Below are positions 27,201 to 39,672 of a DNA stretch of 64,000 bases, piece by piece. The notes beneath the pieces were generated by a model that had not been told where the DNA came from, made no database searches, and saw nothing but the letters and a program-made list of their open reading frames with translations. How positions within the stretch are numbered: the stretch's first letter is position 1; each line of letters begins with the position of its first letter. The DNA lies in NCBI RefSeq assembly GCF_901933205.1, contig NC_044600.1:4254501-4318500 (forward strand), in the 5' to 3' direction. A program made the position numbers and the translations under genes. Source of the stretch: Camarhynchus parvulus (lineage: Eukaryota > Chordata > Aves > Passeriformes > Thraupidae).

Positions 27201-29304
27201 TAAAACAGCAGCTTTCCACAGCTTTGCCAGAAATGGCTGGAATTAAAAAGACATGGAGGAATGGAACTATTCTGTTTGATATTCTGCATAAGTTAGTAAA
27301 ATTTTTTATTCATATTTTATGTTCTGGATAAATCTGCCCTCAGAAAATTCATTGCAATGAGCAAATATCTGCTCATTCCCCTTCGTAGCCTTTCAGATTG
27401 GAGCCAATCTGCAATCATTGGAAATGTGCTTTAAAATTTGCATTTTTTGGTTTGGTTTCAAGCTACTCTAAAGGTAAACTGAAAATTTAGTCAAATAAGC
27501 AGCCAAAAGTAGAAAAGATAATAGGGAAAAGTTGTTTCATTTAGAATTTCTCTGTAATTATGTCAACAAAAATAGCAACAGGAACAATTGCATAACTCCT
27601 CCAAACTCTACCCTTTCCCTTGTTAGTTTAATATATTTAGGGAGAAAACACCATAATCCATGAAAATAAAAGTGAAATTTTGAGTTCACTCTGATTATAG
27701 CTGTTGAAAAATGAAAAAAAAATTAGAATGTGAATTTATTCTTGTTTAAGGTCTTGTAGCAGAGCTCTGCTCCAAACCCACCTCCATTTGCAGCAGTTTT
27801 GTTGTTCCAAACCCCCTTCAGAGAATACTTGTGCTGGCATCAACACAGAGGGAAAAACTGGAGCATGAATAACTCCTGGAATCACAAAGCCATTAAGGCA
27901 TCACCACCATCTCCTAACTGGGAGCAAGTTTTAGAGATCTTTCAGGAATATATAGGTCAGCATCTGTCACTCAGAGCCCCCTTGACAAAGCTCAGTTTGA
28001 TGTGTTTAATTCCTGCCCTCGTGTGATGCTCCTTATTCACCAGCAGGGAATGAATTGGATGTAACTGTTCATGGTATGAAACTGGGAAGTTTCACAAAGT
28101 GCTAAGCACTGAGTGCCAATCACTGGGTGAATTAAGTTCTTAATAGTAGGGAAAAAACCAAAAGAAAAGTAGGTTTCCAAATCTAGACCATTACTTGTTT
28201 GTTTAGAAGAATAATCTTTTTACTTTCACCAAAAAAATGGGTATAAAATGAGTATTTCAAAACTGCTTGATATGCCCCGGAAGCTCCTATTTAAACACTA
28301 TATAATCAGGCTTCTGTTTGATCTCATTTCCCTTTTTTTTTCCTTCATCCCAAGACTCCTTTCAAGTGTTAGACAAATCTCCTCCAGTCTAACATCAAAA
28401 CACACTGACAGGAATAAGACTGCAAGGCTGCTGGCTCCTCTCAAGCAATGCCACCCATTGATCCATGAATAAATGCTCCAGCTTCAAGGCACATCTCTGC
28501 TGCAGAGTTATTCTCTTTGGAGATTCAAAGAAGAGCTCCTTGTCTGGTGCCCCAAGATCTGAAAACCTGCTGGAGTAACTGGGGGATTGAGGAACTTGAC
28601 ATTGTGGTTTGCAGCGTTTGGCAGGATTTACCAGCTGGCTCTTGCAGGAAATAGCAGCAGAATTTCAGAGGAATACCATACAAAATTTAAACACTCTTTT
28701 TTCACATGTATTTGCAGCATTCTGCTGCCAGTTTAATGATTGGTTAAAATAAAAATGAGCTTTTTTCGATCACTATATTTTTATTAGATAATAAATTATG
28801 ATCATGAACCTAAATGACAAAGGCGTTGCTTTCTGTTTGTTATCAAATATTTTTAGCGATATTGTAACAATATTTTACCAAAAAAATTCCCTGAGCACCC
28901 TATTGCCTACAAAATGCTGGGAATATTGAAGATGTAACTGAAGCCTTCCAGAAATGATGCATTTAGAAAATCTTTGAGAAATTCAATAAACATTTTCAGG
29001 GATGTGGCTTTGGTTTTGCTGCCACGTAATGCACAGAACTGAAAATGTGCAGCTTCAGTCATTTTGCCCCAAAAACCTCTGTGCAGTAGTAGCCTAGTGG
29101 TTTTTGACCTTAATTTAAACCCTACCCCAGGATTAGCTCCTGGAAACCAAGTCCTTCTAAGAACAGCAATTCAGATAGTTCTGAATCATCTTCTGGCTTT
29201 TAAATGTAAACTTGTTTTCAACGTCTGTGGCATTCACAGCTTGAAACACTCACTACCACAGAAATACAGGGTGGAGAAAGCTAAACCATGGACACTTCCA
29301 GTGG
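9273..29304. other. Long AT-rich intronic stretch, no gene recognised
   Basis: About 20 kb without a recognisable exon, RNA gene or young transposon. Small simple-sequence items are present, such as a (CA)n run near 13660-13673, a 13-A run near 10260 and a T-run near 21412. The longer open frames (for example 12405-12725, 12747-13145, 14781-15191 and 16372-16695, all plus strand) show no family motif and look like chance. The densest AT-rich part, about 26480-29010, has many TAAT and ATTA motifs and little repeat content. Confidence 0.5.
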
Positions 29305-29487
29305 AGAGATATAGATATAGATGATATAGGTAGATATAGATATAGATTAGATATAGATATAGATGATATAAATATAGATTATATAGATAGATATAGATAT
29401 AGATTAGACATAGATTAGATATAGATATAGATGATATAGATTAGATAGAGATAGAGATAGAGAAAGAGATATAGAGATAGAGATATA
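29305..29487. repeat. GATATA/GATA-type microsatellite
   Basis: An imperfect array of GATATA, TAGATA and GATTAGATA units, shading to GATAGA and GAGATA units at the right end. It has no open-frame or promoter meaning. The degeneration pattern suggests an old array with length variation. Confidence 0.9.
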
Positions 29488-30721
29488 ACAAAACATTTGC
29501 CTGAAATTTTGTGCCATTATTTTATTTTGGGTCAAGTGCTCCAGTTTGTAAACAAAGCTGAATGGTCTGAAAAAAGATGGGGGGGAAAAGAAAATATCAG
29601 ATGTAAGTGGACTCCTGACTGAACCTTATCTGAAGAGCTGTGATGAATGCTGCTATAATATATCAAATGCCAGTTAACAATAGTCTGCTGAAAAAGAGCT
29701 GGTTTTGGGAGATATTTACTCACGTCATTCTTGGCAAGAACTCAAAGTATGACTCACTCCTGGAACATTTATACTACTGGTTACAGATAAAAGACATCCA
29801 GGTCTGTCTATTAATACCCAACTCACTTTTTAAAATTGTGCTTTTCTACACGACCCTCTCTTAAACTGGGGTTTCAAGTATATTTAATTTCTCTTTAAGG
29901 AAAAAAAAGTGCTGTTTTGGAAGCAAGAACCTGTTGGTAAAGCAAAAATGGCATGGAATGCACCTGACTGAAATTTATCTGAGCTAAACAGTGGGATTGA
30001 AATATTGGTTGAAACTAAGCTGCCAACCTGCAGATGGAATCAAAGAAAATGAGAAGCTTTTACTTTCTGCAGAGCTATTTATCACCAAAGCCTGACTGCA
30101 GTGCATATGGATTGTAAAGGACTAGGAGAGGAGTGGAAAATAATGGACTAGTGCTTCCCTCAACAGCTTAAAAGTAATACGGCTTAAACTTGAATATGCC
30201 TCATCATATTTTAGAAAATTGCACATAAAAAAATTGACAACAAGTGAGGAATTTAGAATGTGGTTTGGCATTTTATTCCATCACATTCTCTTAGGACAGT
30301 ACATAATTACAGTTATTTGTATGTGATATATGAATAAACAGACAAGCATCAAGCATCCTGGGGCTGAATCTAGGTATATTTTAGCTAATAATACCCAAGG
30401 GAGGAATTGCAAGTCCTCCAGTGAGCTGTTCCTTTTGGCAGAAGGCACATAAAACTGTTGGAAGGAACATTAGAGTAGGAAATCAAGGTGTGGATGAGGT
30501 CAGAAGTGAGTGTGGGGTTTGTTTTTTGTTTAACAGCCAGCTCTTACTCAATCTGTGCTCAATTTTAGAAACTAAACAGGTAAAGTAGGTGAGTGACAAC
30601 TCTGCTTTTAGCAGCTCCTCGTCAATATTTGGAAAACAGCAGCAGCATCTCCCTCACAGGTCTTTGCACAAATCTGTTTTTGCATCTGACCTGAGGCCGT
30701 GGAGAAGGCTTCCAAAACTGA
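29488..30721. other. Unique intronic DNA, no gene seen
   Basis: Single-copy-looking sequence between the GATATA array and the LTR. No exon, RNA gene or transposon is recognised. Confidence 0.45.
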
Positions 30722-31170
30722 ATGATAGAACTGAGATTGTGGGTGTACAGTTTGATTAGAAGTGTGTGGTATCACATGGTGGAAAACCTAAAGTTTAAGG
30801 TTTTAGAATATAGTAATATATATGTGAAGCAAGATGGAGGTTTTAGGATGGAGGCTAGTTTTTCTCCTTCACCTTCTATTTTGTTATTATACAGAAAAGT
30901 TCATATTGTGGGGCACAGGTGATTAATTATTGGGTTAAAATTGAAAATAATTTAGGCGTCATTTCTTAATTAGATAATTTTTCCTTAAAAGACCTTATAA
31001 AGATAGATACGGGGCCATTTTGTACCTTGTTGGTAAAATGCTGTAGAAGTCAGGCCTTGTTAAACTGTAGTATTGATGAGAAATAATAAACATCTGAGTC
31101 TAAACACAAAATATCATCTTGAGCACTTTCAATCCCGACCACAAGAGAAAAAAGAAGCCAAGAACCAGCA
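30722..31170 (+). mobile_element. Solo LTR of an avian endogenous retrovirus (approximate ends)
   Basis: LTR-like signals occur in order. A TATAAAG-type box lies at about 30996-31002 and AATAAA at 31085-31090, 89 bp later, almost the same spacing as in the 6.8-kb LTR. The text around TTGTTGGTAAAATGCTGTAGAAGTC and the ATAAACATCTGAGTC tail resemble passerine ERVL-type LTRs I remember. The start is only estimated, and the 3' end could fall anywhere between about 31115 and 31170. No retroviral coding sequence follows; a hexanucleotide array starts about 100 bp downstream. Confidence 0.65.
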
Positions 31171-31276
31171 CGCAGCCACACGTGCCAGTGAGCTCATCCC
31201 ATGGGAACACCCCTGGAATGATGGTCCTGAGCAGGCTCTGGCACCTGGAAATGGCCCAGCCAGCATCCAGACAGGT

Positions 31277-31560
31277 GGACATGGACACGGACATGGACAT
31301 GGACATGGACATGGACATGGACATGGACATGGGCATGGGCACAGACATGGACATGGGCAAGGACACAAACATGGACATGAACATGGACATGGACATGGGC
31401 ATGGACAAGAACATGGACACAGACATGGACATGGGCAAGAACACAAACATGGACATGGACGTGGATATGGATATAGACAAGGACACAAACATGAACATGA
31501 ACATGGACATGGACATGGGCATGGGCATGGACATGGACATGGGCATGTACATGGGCATGG
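31277..31560. repeat. GGACAT hexanucleotide array
   Basis: About 47 six-base units, mostly GGACAT, with GGGCAT, GGACAC, GAACAT and GGACAA variants. Because the unit is six bases and lacks stops in most frames, it yields long dipeptide frames on both strands: HG and DM repeats on plus, and Pro-Cys, His-Val and Met-Ser type repeats on minus. These frames are artefacts of periodicity. Seen from CNKSR2 transcription (minus strand), the pre-mRNA would carry an AUGUCC-type repeat. Confidence 0.95.
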
Positions 31561-31862
31561 AATGACCATGGCACAGCTTTGCAAAGGTTCTTGCATTTCC
31601 ATGGCAGGGCATGCTCGTGGCTCACAGCAGCTGTGCCTCATCCCAGCTCCAGGCTCTCATTCCAGCCCCTCCATGCAGCCATGCATGGCTCTGCTCTTCC
31701 CACTCACTTTGGGCACAGTTTGGGCCCTCACACTTGGCTGGCATTCCTTCTGCTAAGGTACCAATGTGTGCATGGATACATGGATGTGTGTATAACACTC
31801 CCCATGTATATACAGACCTGAATTTTCTGACATTTCCTGCCTTGGCCCTGCACCAAGGATGC
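31561..31862. other. Unique intronic DNA between array and CR1
   Basis: No feature recognised. CATG-rich words near 31560-31600 and 31760-31800 look like eroded edges of the hexanucleotide array. Confidence 0.4.
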
Positions 31863-32068
31863 TTTGGGGTAGAAGGGACCTTGAAGATCATCTCATCCCA
31901 CCCCTGCCATGGGCAGGGACACCTTCCACTGTCCCAGGCTGCTCCAAGCCTTGTCCAACCTTGGGCACTGCCAGGGATCCAGGGGCAGCCACAGCTTCTC
32001 TAGGCACCTGTGCCAGGGCCTGCCCACCCTCACAGGGAAGGATTTCTCCCTGATACTTAATCTAAATA
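31863..32068 (-). mobile_element. CR1 LINE 3'-end fragment
   Basis: Read on plus it is the antisense of CR1: AGAAGGGACCTTGAAGATCATC, CACCTTCCACTGTCCCAGG, TGCTCCAAGCC, then AGGGATCCAGGGGCAGCCACAG and a CTCACAGGGAAGGATTTCTCCCT block. The terminal ATTCTRTG repeat is missing or eroded. There is no ORF2 coding sequence. Overlapping short open frames on both strands belong to this repeat. Confidence 0.85.
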
Positions 32069-34171
32069 GGAACATGAAATTAAGAAGGCAGGAATTGCCT
32101 CTGGAGAGATCCAGTTTCCAAACAGCATTATGTGTTGGAATTGTACTTGTATTTTCCATATCCTGCACAGAATATTTTAGCACAGCAAAATGCATGGAGC
32201 TTGTTGACATGATTAGGTTGTTTAGGAGTGGAGATCTTGAGGAGAAGCATGCTGAGGCTGTGACAATTCAGATTTATATATTTAAAACATCTTCTCTCTA
32301 CATCATCTTAGTGTTTAAGGAAAATTATGTTTTAAATCCACGCAAGCCCACTATCGTATACCTCACAGGCATGTAAAAATCAGCAGCAAGTTTTGCTCAA
32401 GTGATTTTGTTTATCTTGGAGACCCAGGCAATTAACTAAATGACCAAGTGTGTTATTTAATCAGTGACAAGTGCTGCAGCTCTTGCTAAAAGAGCTGGAG
32501 GTGGTAATGAAAAGCCAGAGTTTTACAGAACCGTTCCCTCACACCTTTCTCTGCGTATTGGAGATCAAAGAGCCTCCAGAGCCTTTTTCCAAGCAGCTTT
32601 CTGGAGGCTGCAGGGAGAACTGGATCATAATCTTCAGGCTCTTTTCCTGCCCTGAACTGTTTCTGTGTGCTCAGGATATTGGATGTTTAAAGCCTGAATA
32701 CCTGAGCACATTCATTGTATTTTCTGAGAGCAGCTCAATGTTAGGCTGGGACCCACCGTGCAACAGAATCATTAAAATATGGATTATTGGAGCCAAGCAA
32801 TTTTGGTAGTATATTTAAAAATAGTGATATTTGCACAGGGACATTTCCTTTCCTGGGAGAATCAAAAGAAATCTATGTTTGAGAAGAAAGCAAACACCAA
32901 ATAAAAAAATGAGCAAAAAAGTGTGTATAAATTATCCACATATGCATGTGAATTTGCATTTCATAGCATCCACATTATTCTCTTCATCCATTGCCTTAAA
33001 ACCAAGAGAAACATGCTTGAAGCCAACACGGTGTGAAAGGAAATAACTGACCCATTTATTTTCAGTGAAGTTAATTGCAAAAAGTCAATTTAACAACCTG
33101 ATCATTGGGTAAATCACGAAGGTCTGGTGGTGTAATTCATAATAATGGTAGCAGAGCCTGTGGGACACTTTGCAGGGACACAGCCCTGGCCAAGGCACTG
33201 CTGGGTTGGCACTGCCCCACTGTGAGCGGCTGCTGAGCCACTGGGATGTGACAGGGCTGCTGAAAGCAATTTTCCTCCATAACCCTCTGGAGTGGACTGA
33301 ATGAGCTGTGGAAGCCACCTAAACATGCACTTTATCTGTCAGCCCCAAGGATCCAGGTGGAGTTTGGTAGGTGTGTCCTCACAGCATTCCTGCAGAGCTC
33401 TCCCATGGAAAGGCAGCCTTGCAGGTCTTTCCTTCTCAGGAGAAGGCAGCACAAGGAGCCCTTGCTCTGCTGAGCTGGAGACTGCTCAGAATTCCCTCAC
33501 TGACTTTTCCTGGGAAGATGACAAGGAACATCAGCACAGACCCCTCAGCTCCACCTCCTCCCTTCCTCCTGCTGTGGGTTTCCACTCCTCCCATGGATAT
33601 TTTATGTGAGTATTCCAGCTCTCACTCTGTGCCAGCGTTTCCAGTCATCTCCTGTCTCAGATGAATGAACCAAAAAGCCATTTTATGTCCTGGGGACCAT
33701 CCTTGTCAAGCTTGAAGCTCCCACCAGCAGCATTGGGTACTCCCAGTGTGAGGGTGGACACTGCAAAGCTTGTGAAGGGACCTCAAGTCTGAAGGTTCAA
33801 AGAACAAAACAAATTCCAAGATCATCTAAATGCATTAGGATCTGAGTCCAGAGCTGGGTGTGGAATTCAGGGTGTTTCAGTGGCACATCAAGAGGCACCA
33901 GCAGGTGGATTGATCATGTTTCCATCAAGTCTCTTTATCCTCTTTCAAAGGTTATTCCTCCTTCCCCCACCACACTTCTAGGTGGTGGCTTTTCCTTAAC
34001 TAGACTGACAAAAAACTCCAGGTTAAACCCCTACCATGGGTTTAACTATGGGTTAAACCCATTTAGAGTGCCTAAACTGTCTAAAGTGTCTAAAAATCCA
34101 GAGAATTTTCAGAATTGACTTTCCAACAGAAGCAGGTCCTGAAGATATTCTGCTGCTTGTCAAAACTGAAG
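32069..34171. other. Unique intronic DNA, no gene seen
   Basis: No exon or RNA gene recognised. A near-CTCF core, CCAGCAGGTGGA, sits at about 33898-33909 on plus, but its last core base is off consensus. At 34036-34062 there is a 9-bp inverted repeat (ATGGGTTTA / TAAACCCAT, 9-nt loop) beside short GTCTAAA repeats. Confidence 0.45.
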
Positions 34172-34216
34172 TCATGGAATCACCGAGGTTGGAAAAGGCC
34201 TCAGAACCACCGAGTG
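34172..34216 (-). mobile_element. Short CR1-like 3'-end fragment
   Basis: On plus it reads TCATGGAATCACCGAGGTTGGAAAAGGCCT, the antisense start typical of older CR1 3' ends. Only about 45 bp is recognisable, so the call is weak. Confidence 0.45.
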
Positions 34217-37200
34217 CTCCTCAGCTGCTGAAAGCCAGCAGGATTTACATGGAATGTGGATCCCTGAGACACTGATGTGCTTTTTAACACTCTGCCCCCC
34301 ATTTGAAAGGTTTCGTGTCAACCAGTGTGCCTGCTGGAAATAGAATATATCCAGATCATTTTTCCTTGGTGAGTCAGCTTTAGTTCTTTGGTTCATTCCT
34401 GAGAGTTCGAGTTGGGAAAGCTTCTCCTGTGAACCAGTGGACTGAAAGGATGGAGAGTTGTTTCAGTAAATTCTGTCCTGATGGAAGTTACCAACAGATG
34501 AAGGCAGATATTGGCAGCTCAGTTCTGGTTTTATTAAACACAGTTGTCTCTGACTGCCCTCAGTATTAGGTAAATAATTCTTTTCCCAGTTCAAGGCTGA
34601 GAACTTAATGCAGCAGAATAAATTTAGGCTTTCACTGCACAACCTTCTGTCGGTTCTTTTCCAGTTGCAAACATGATCCTGTGAGAATCCCCCAGATGCA
34701 CAGCCAAGATCTCACCCCCATGACCTAATCTTGCTTTTTCTGCACTTCTCCTTCAGTATTTTATTGATTACTGTGTCAGTGTTTGAGAGTCCCACATTTC
34801 ACAGCCATTCATTATACATCTGCTTCTCTTTAATTATTCTAAATAATTATTTAATATTCTCCTTTTTCTGGACAGATGTTTCTGGCTTTACTACCTTCAT
34901 TTTTCTGGAAAAATGCCAGATACCTCTCTCCTCTGTTGTGTCTTTTTTTTTCCCCTGGAAACACACAGACTGGATGGTTTGCTTGCTGCAGTGATCTTGA
35001 TGTGAACTGATTGTCCTTCATTAAGTGCCCTGACTTTTGCTTCCAGCTCCAAAGTGGAAGGTGCTCACTTTGTGAGGGGTTCAGGCCAGGGGAACCTGAG
35101 CTGAAACTCACATTTGCTGCGTGAGCAAGACCCTGAACCCCACCAAGGTTTAGGGGACTTGTGCATCTAAAAACCATTTACATATTTTCTTATCTACAGA
35201 TGGAAGCACCTGTCTGGGTTCCAGGAGTAGAAGTTTTAAAGAAAACTGTTGGGAGGGCTGTGAGATAAACCCTTTTTTGTCCTATAATTCCAATTTGTGC
35301 TGTAGCCTGACAGCACTTCCCACTGTCACTGGTGCTCACGTGCAAACCCATGAGCTCCTTCTTTGCAGACACTGAATTCTTTGAATTTTGGTACAATAGC
35401 AGACCTCTTGGCAGCTGTAGACGCCTGTTATTAGGAGAGATGATTCTCTGAATATTCCTCTATAGAGGGAGAGGGTTTTGAGTGGCTGAGATTTGCATAG
35501 CATGTGCTGATGTGCAGTTTGCTGTCCCAGGGAACGGAGCTCCTTTGTGTGTGGGAGAACACAGCTGACAGCAACAGCAAAGCCTGAATGGCTCCCACAG
35601 CCATGGCAGGAAAAATCCCCTGCCATTTGGAATGGCAGCTCAGCTGCTGGGTGGTTTGGTTTGGTAATCAATTTATGGATATATTTTCACAAAGCTCCTG
35701 CGTGCCCCAGTCTGTTCCAGTCACCCATTTTCTGTCACAAGCTCCTCGAGGTGTCAGGGCTCAGGAAACTCCACTCATTATTTGCTTTCATTTTACAAAC
35801 AGCTGTGACATTAAAAGACATTCCCTTCATGCACCTCATTTTCAAAGATTTTTTGTGCCCTCAGAGCTTAGTTTGAGATTCAATACATTTTTAGAGAGCA
35901 ATACTCTCCAGTACTAATACTTCCTGCCCACACAAAATGAACCATTGCTTCATGTGCTTCCTGATTTGCCTACTCTGGAGTAACTTGATGTCCTCCAACG
36001 ATGGAATATCATCATTTGAGCCAAATTGAGCCTCCTCCCACACACAGACATTCCATAACCATAATGGAAATACTTCTATGAAAAAAAAATTGAGATTGGT
36101 TATTTACTAAAGGAAGAAATATTCCTTCTTTATGGGTGCAATTAGAAGTTTCCAACATTTGATACTCTCAGTGGTCATTTTGTCCATCAGAGGATCTTTC
36201 AGGCAAGACTTTAAGGAAATACAGGCATTTTATTTATTCCATTTTACATTTTATTCAATCCAATTCTCATAATTCTTATGATTTCAAAGTTGCTCACAGA
36301 AACATGGAAATCAAAGGCAACTGGATGAGACAAATGCACTTTATTCTTCTACAGAACACGGCACCTATGGGGATAAACTAAATGTGACCCTGAGAGCTGT
36401 CAGGACAAATTAACTGGTCAAAACCCATTTGAACAAATTCAAATTTAAACTGTGTCAAACTAAAAAGAGAGGTCTCTCCTCTGTCATATTTAACATTTAG
36501 ACCTACAATGTTTAAGGAGCCACATGTACCTTTAATTTTCTTTTTCCTAAAGGACAAACTTATTTTAAAAATAAACATTAATATCTGAAGCATTACTGAA
36601 TTCTTGCCAGGAGCCAGAAAGAGCTTAAAAAGTCAGGGAAAAAAGGACTTCTTTTGAGATGGAAATTAGCTCAGTAAAAATGATCAGATCTGCCAAACTG
36701 GTAACGTGATGACTGGGAATTTCAGCGGTGAGCAAAACCAGTCTTCATTTTTCAGGCAGATGACCCAAATGTCAAAGGATTGCATGAAATCACAGGTACT
36801 TCTTTGGAGTGAAGTCCTGCTGGTGAGAGAGGTAATTCCTCATGCAAAAAGGCCCGGCCTGTATTCTGAAAACTGGCCAAGTCATACTTGTGAAACTCAA
36901 TGTGAATTGTGGATGCTCCTAATTGAGCCAAATTAATTCAAGAATTAACACCCCAGTGAAGATGTTGTAGACACTCAGTGGGAGCCACTGACCACAACAG
37001 TGCACCAGATGTATCTGAGGTAAACAACACAGAAAAGCAAACAACTGGATTATAATTCTGCTGATAGTTACTTTTAAATCTGGGGGTTTTTCCTTCTGGA
37101 ATTGAAAAATTATGTGGGAGCCTTTTCTATTTAGGAAAAGACATATCTTGAAAACCCATGGACAGAAGTCCATTCTGTCATTTGTGTTTCTGAACCGGTC

Positions 37201-38989
37201 TTCCCTGGACTTGTCATCTATCAAAAGAGACACTCAAAAGTGTCCAAGGAACCACCAGAGAACCAGCCAGAAGCTGCCCTGCTCCTGAGAGCTGTTCTGA
37301 GGGATTTGAAACCCACTTTTCCAGCACAGAAAATTGTTTTGTGCAGCAGCTGCTCACCTGTGCCTCCCCTCGTGCTCCCTGTGCTCCTTTTTGCAGCCTC
37401 ACCCCTCAAAGCCCCCTTGCTGCTGGCATTGATTCGTGCCTCTCCCCAGAGCTTTGTGTTCCCACTAAGCACAGCAGCCCCTCTGCAAAGTGCAGAGCCC
37501 ATTTATAATTCATGGTTTTGCCTCTCAGAACAGCCACAGGGTTTTCTGAGGTCCTGTTCTCCCTGCAGCTCTGTGCCTTGGTCATGGAAATCCACTTTGC
37601 CTGGGCTTTGGGGCATCTCTGAAGAGTGAACTGGTGATTGCAAGGGTTGATTCTGCTTCAGCTGAACTCTGAATTCAGCTGCTGAACTCAGGATGAGCAA
37701 GATCAGGCATTTTAGGAAGAGAACATGCCCATCAGCCTGCATTTAGGGAGTATTCTGAGATGCTGCTTCCTGTGTTAGAAGCACTCCCTCTTCTGAGACA
37801 AAATGTACTGAGGAACGAGCCCTTGAAACTCTGTGTAAAATAAACAAATAGTCTTCTGGAATCAAATTAGTTACCATTTTATTCCTTTTTTTCTTCCCTC
37901 TTAATTGCTTACTTCCATTTTCTCCTGACGGAACACTTAAAATGGAGCTGTTGGTTAGAAATTCAGAAAACTGAAGTGAAAATTGTGTAACTCAGACTGT
38001 GTTTAGTGCTCCACATTCTCTCACTGTGCCTTTTAATTTTGTAACAACCATTAGTGGAAGGGCTGACAAATGGTAGAAACCTGGGAAAAAAAAGTGTCAG
38101 AATAATTTCTCGCTCTTCTCTTTCTTTTTCTCTACAAATGAAGACTGAGATTACATCAGTGGGAAAAAATAGAATCAAGAAGGAGAGATGTGATGGAAAT
38201 TCCTATGAAATCCATTCTGTGATTAGAGGTATCATGAAGAGTATGAAGAAACACAGGGGATTGCCTGGAGTTTTCTTTGAACTCAGAGGCATCAACGCAT
38301 GGCAGTGCAGACAGCTGCACTCTCTGTGAAGTGGCAATCTTTCCTGATATATTTATTACAGAAAAAGGAAAAAAAAATATTATATGCACTTCTTTGAGTG
38401 AAAAAGAGACAGGCTGGGTAGTGTGTTTTGAACCAAGACACAAAACCAGTGTGTTCTCTAGATTAATGAGCTAATAAAAATCTATAATGCAGGGAGTACT
38501 AAGAGAGAAATCAGCAAATTTTACATATTCTGTTAATGTCTAACACTGAGTGGGGTTTTGTGTCTCAAAGATCTGTGCAGTGCAGGACTGAAAAGAAATT
38601 GAGCATAGCATTTTCACTCTATTGAATTGCAAAACGAAATATTTCTGTGTCTAGGGCTGCTTATGAAGGGATAATTCTCTCACCCATGGGAAACAGGAGG
38701 ATGGGACAATTGGCAAAGTTCTTGGCAATATGGAGCATGAGCCCCTGAAATCATTCTGGTTTTGGACATCACCCATGGCTTTAGTTCTGGGATTTAATGC
38801 ACATTATTTGCACTGTCTCAGTGGTGATCAAATGTGTTGTTCGCTGGAAACAGTGGAATCACCTGTTCTCCTGGCCCTGAGAGCAAGGTCCCCGGGCTCT
38901 GCTTCACCTCCTGAGTCCCTTCCAAAGGGCACAGAGCGCTCCCCCTCTCCCAAATTCATGTGGCCCAGGAGCTCCAGCTTAAGCTCCAG
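34217..38989. other. Unique intronic DNA, no gene seen
   Basis: No exon, RNA gene or transposon recognised in this 4.8 kb. The open frame at 37240-37629 (plus) is leucine/proline-rich with no family motif and lacks any supporting context. Confidence 0.45.
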
Positions 38990-39082
38990 CCTCAAAGCCC
39001 ACCCAGTTCCACCTTCCACTGTCCCAGGTCCCTCCAAGCCCCATCCAACCTGGCCTTGGACTTCCAGGGATGGAACATCCCA
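38990..39082 (-). mobile_element. CR1 LINE fragment, internally deleted
   Basis: The antisense CR1 words CAAAGCCCACCCAGTTCCACC, TTCCACTGTCCCAGG, CCCCATCCAACCTGGCCTTGG and ACTTCCAGGGAT occur in the right order. Relative to the other copies, the CCTGCCATGGCAGGGAC block is missing. Confidence 0.7.
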
Positions 39083-39535
39083 ACAAAAATTCCATTGTAA
39101 CTCTTGGAAAGGAAAATTTTCCAACTTGTTGCATCCCTCAAAATAAAGGAAATATCAAAGCTGAGCACGCAATGCTGGAAAAAGTAGTCTGAGTAGTAAA
39201 ATGTTTCATTCTATTAAAACTTGTTTTGGTACCACATGATGGAGGAAATTCAAGTCTTTGTTGAATTTATTGAGTTTTTAATCTAGCAGTATTTCTTCAA
39301 CATAAGTAAATACACTGAAGTATTTAAATGCTTTTGAATTCCAAGGGATTTGACACTCCCAAGCGTAATTCCGGCCTTTTAAAATTTATAAATATTTTAT
39401 AAAAATACAGAATATATCACAGTTTAATTACTTAGGATGACTTATCCACTCTCTGAGAAGTTTTCTATAATTATTATTCACTTTTACCACAGGAAAATGT
39501 TTTTATATCAAGAAAGATGATCTCTACCTCCACAC

Positions 39536-39672
39536 TTTATTTTATTTTATTTTATTTTATTTTATTTTATTTTATTTTATTTTATTTTATTTTATTTTAT
39601 TTTATTTTATTTTAATTTTATTTTATTTTATTTTAATTTAATTTTATTTTATTTTATTTTTATTTTTTTTTC
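39536..39672. repeat. TTTTA pentanucleotide array
   Basis: An almost pure run of TTTTA units to about 39613. It then becomes interrupted (TTTTAA, TTTAATTTAA) and ends in a T-run followed by TTTTCA and TTTCAC words. It could be a microsatellite grown from the poly(A) tail of a minus-strand retrotransposed piece, although no source element is visible beside it. In CNKSR2 transcription orientation the repeat is TAAAA. Confidence 0.95.

Noticed and set aside
31073..31756. Long plus- and minus-strand frames rich in His-Gly, Asp-Met, Pro-Cys or Val-His
   Set aside because: They arise from a 6-bp tandem repeat without stops, appear in five frames at once, and have no non-repeat domain.
33898..33909. 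Third CTCF-like core CCAGCAGGTGGA
   Set aside because: The key C after GG is replaced by A, so the match is weaker than the two reported.
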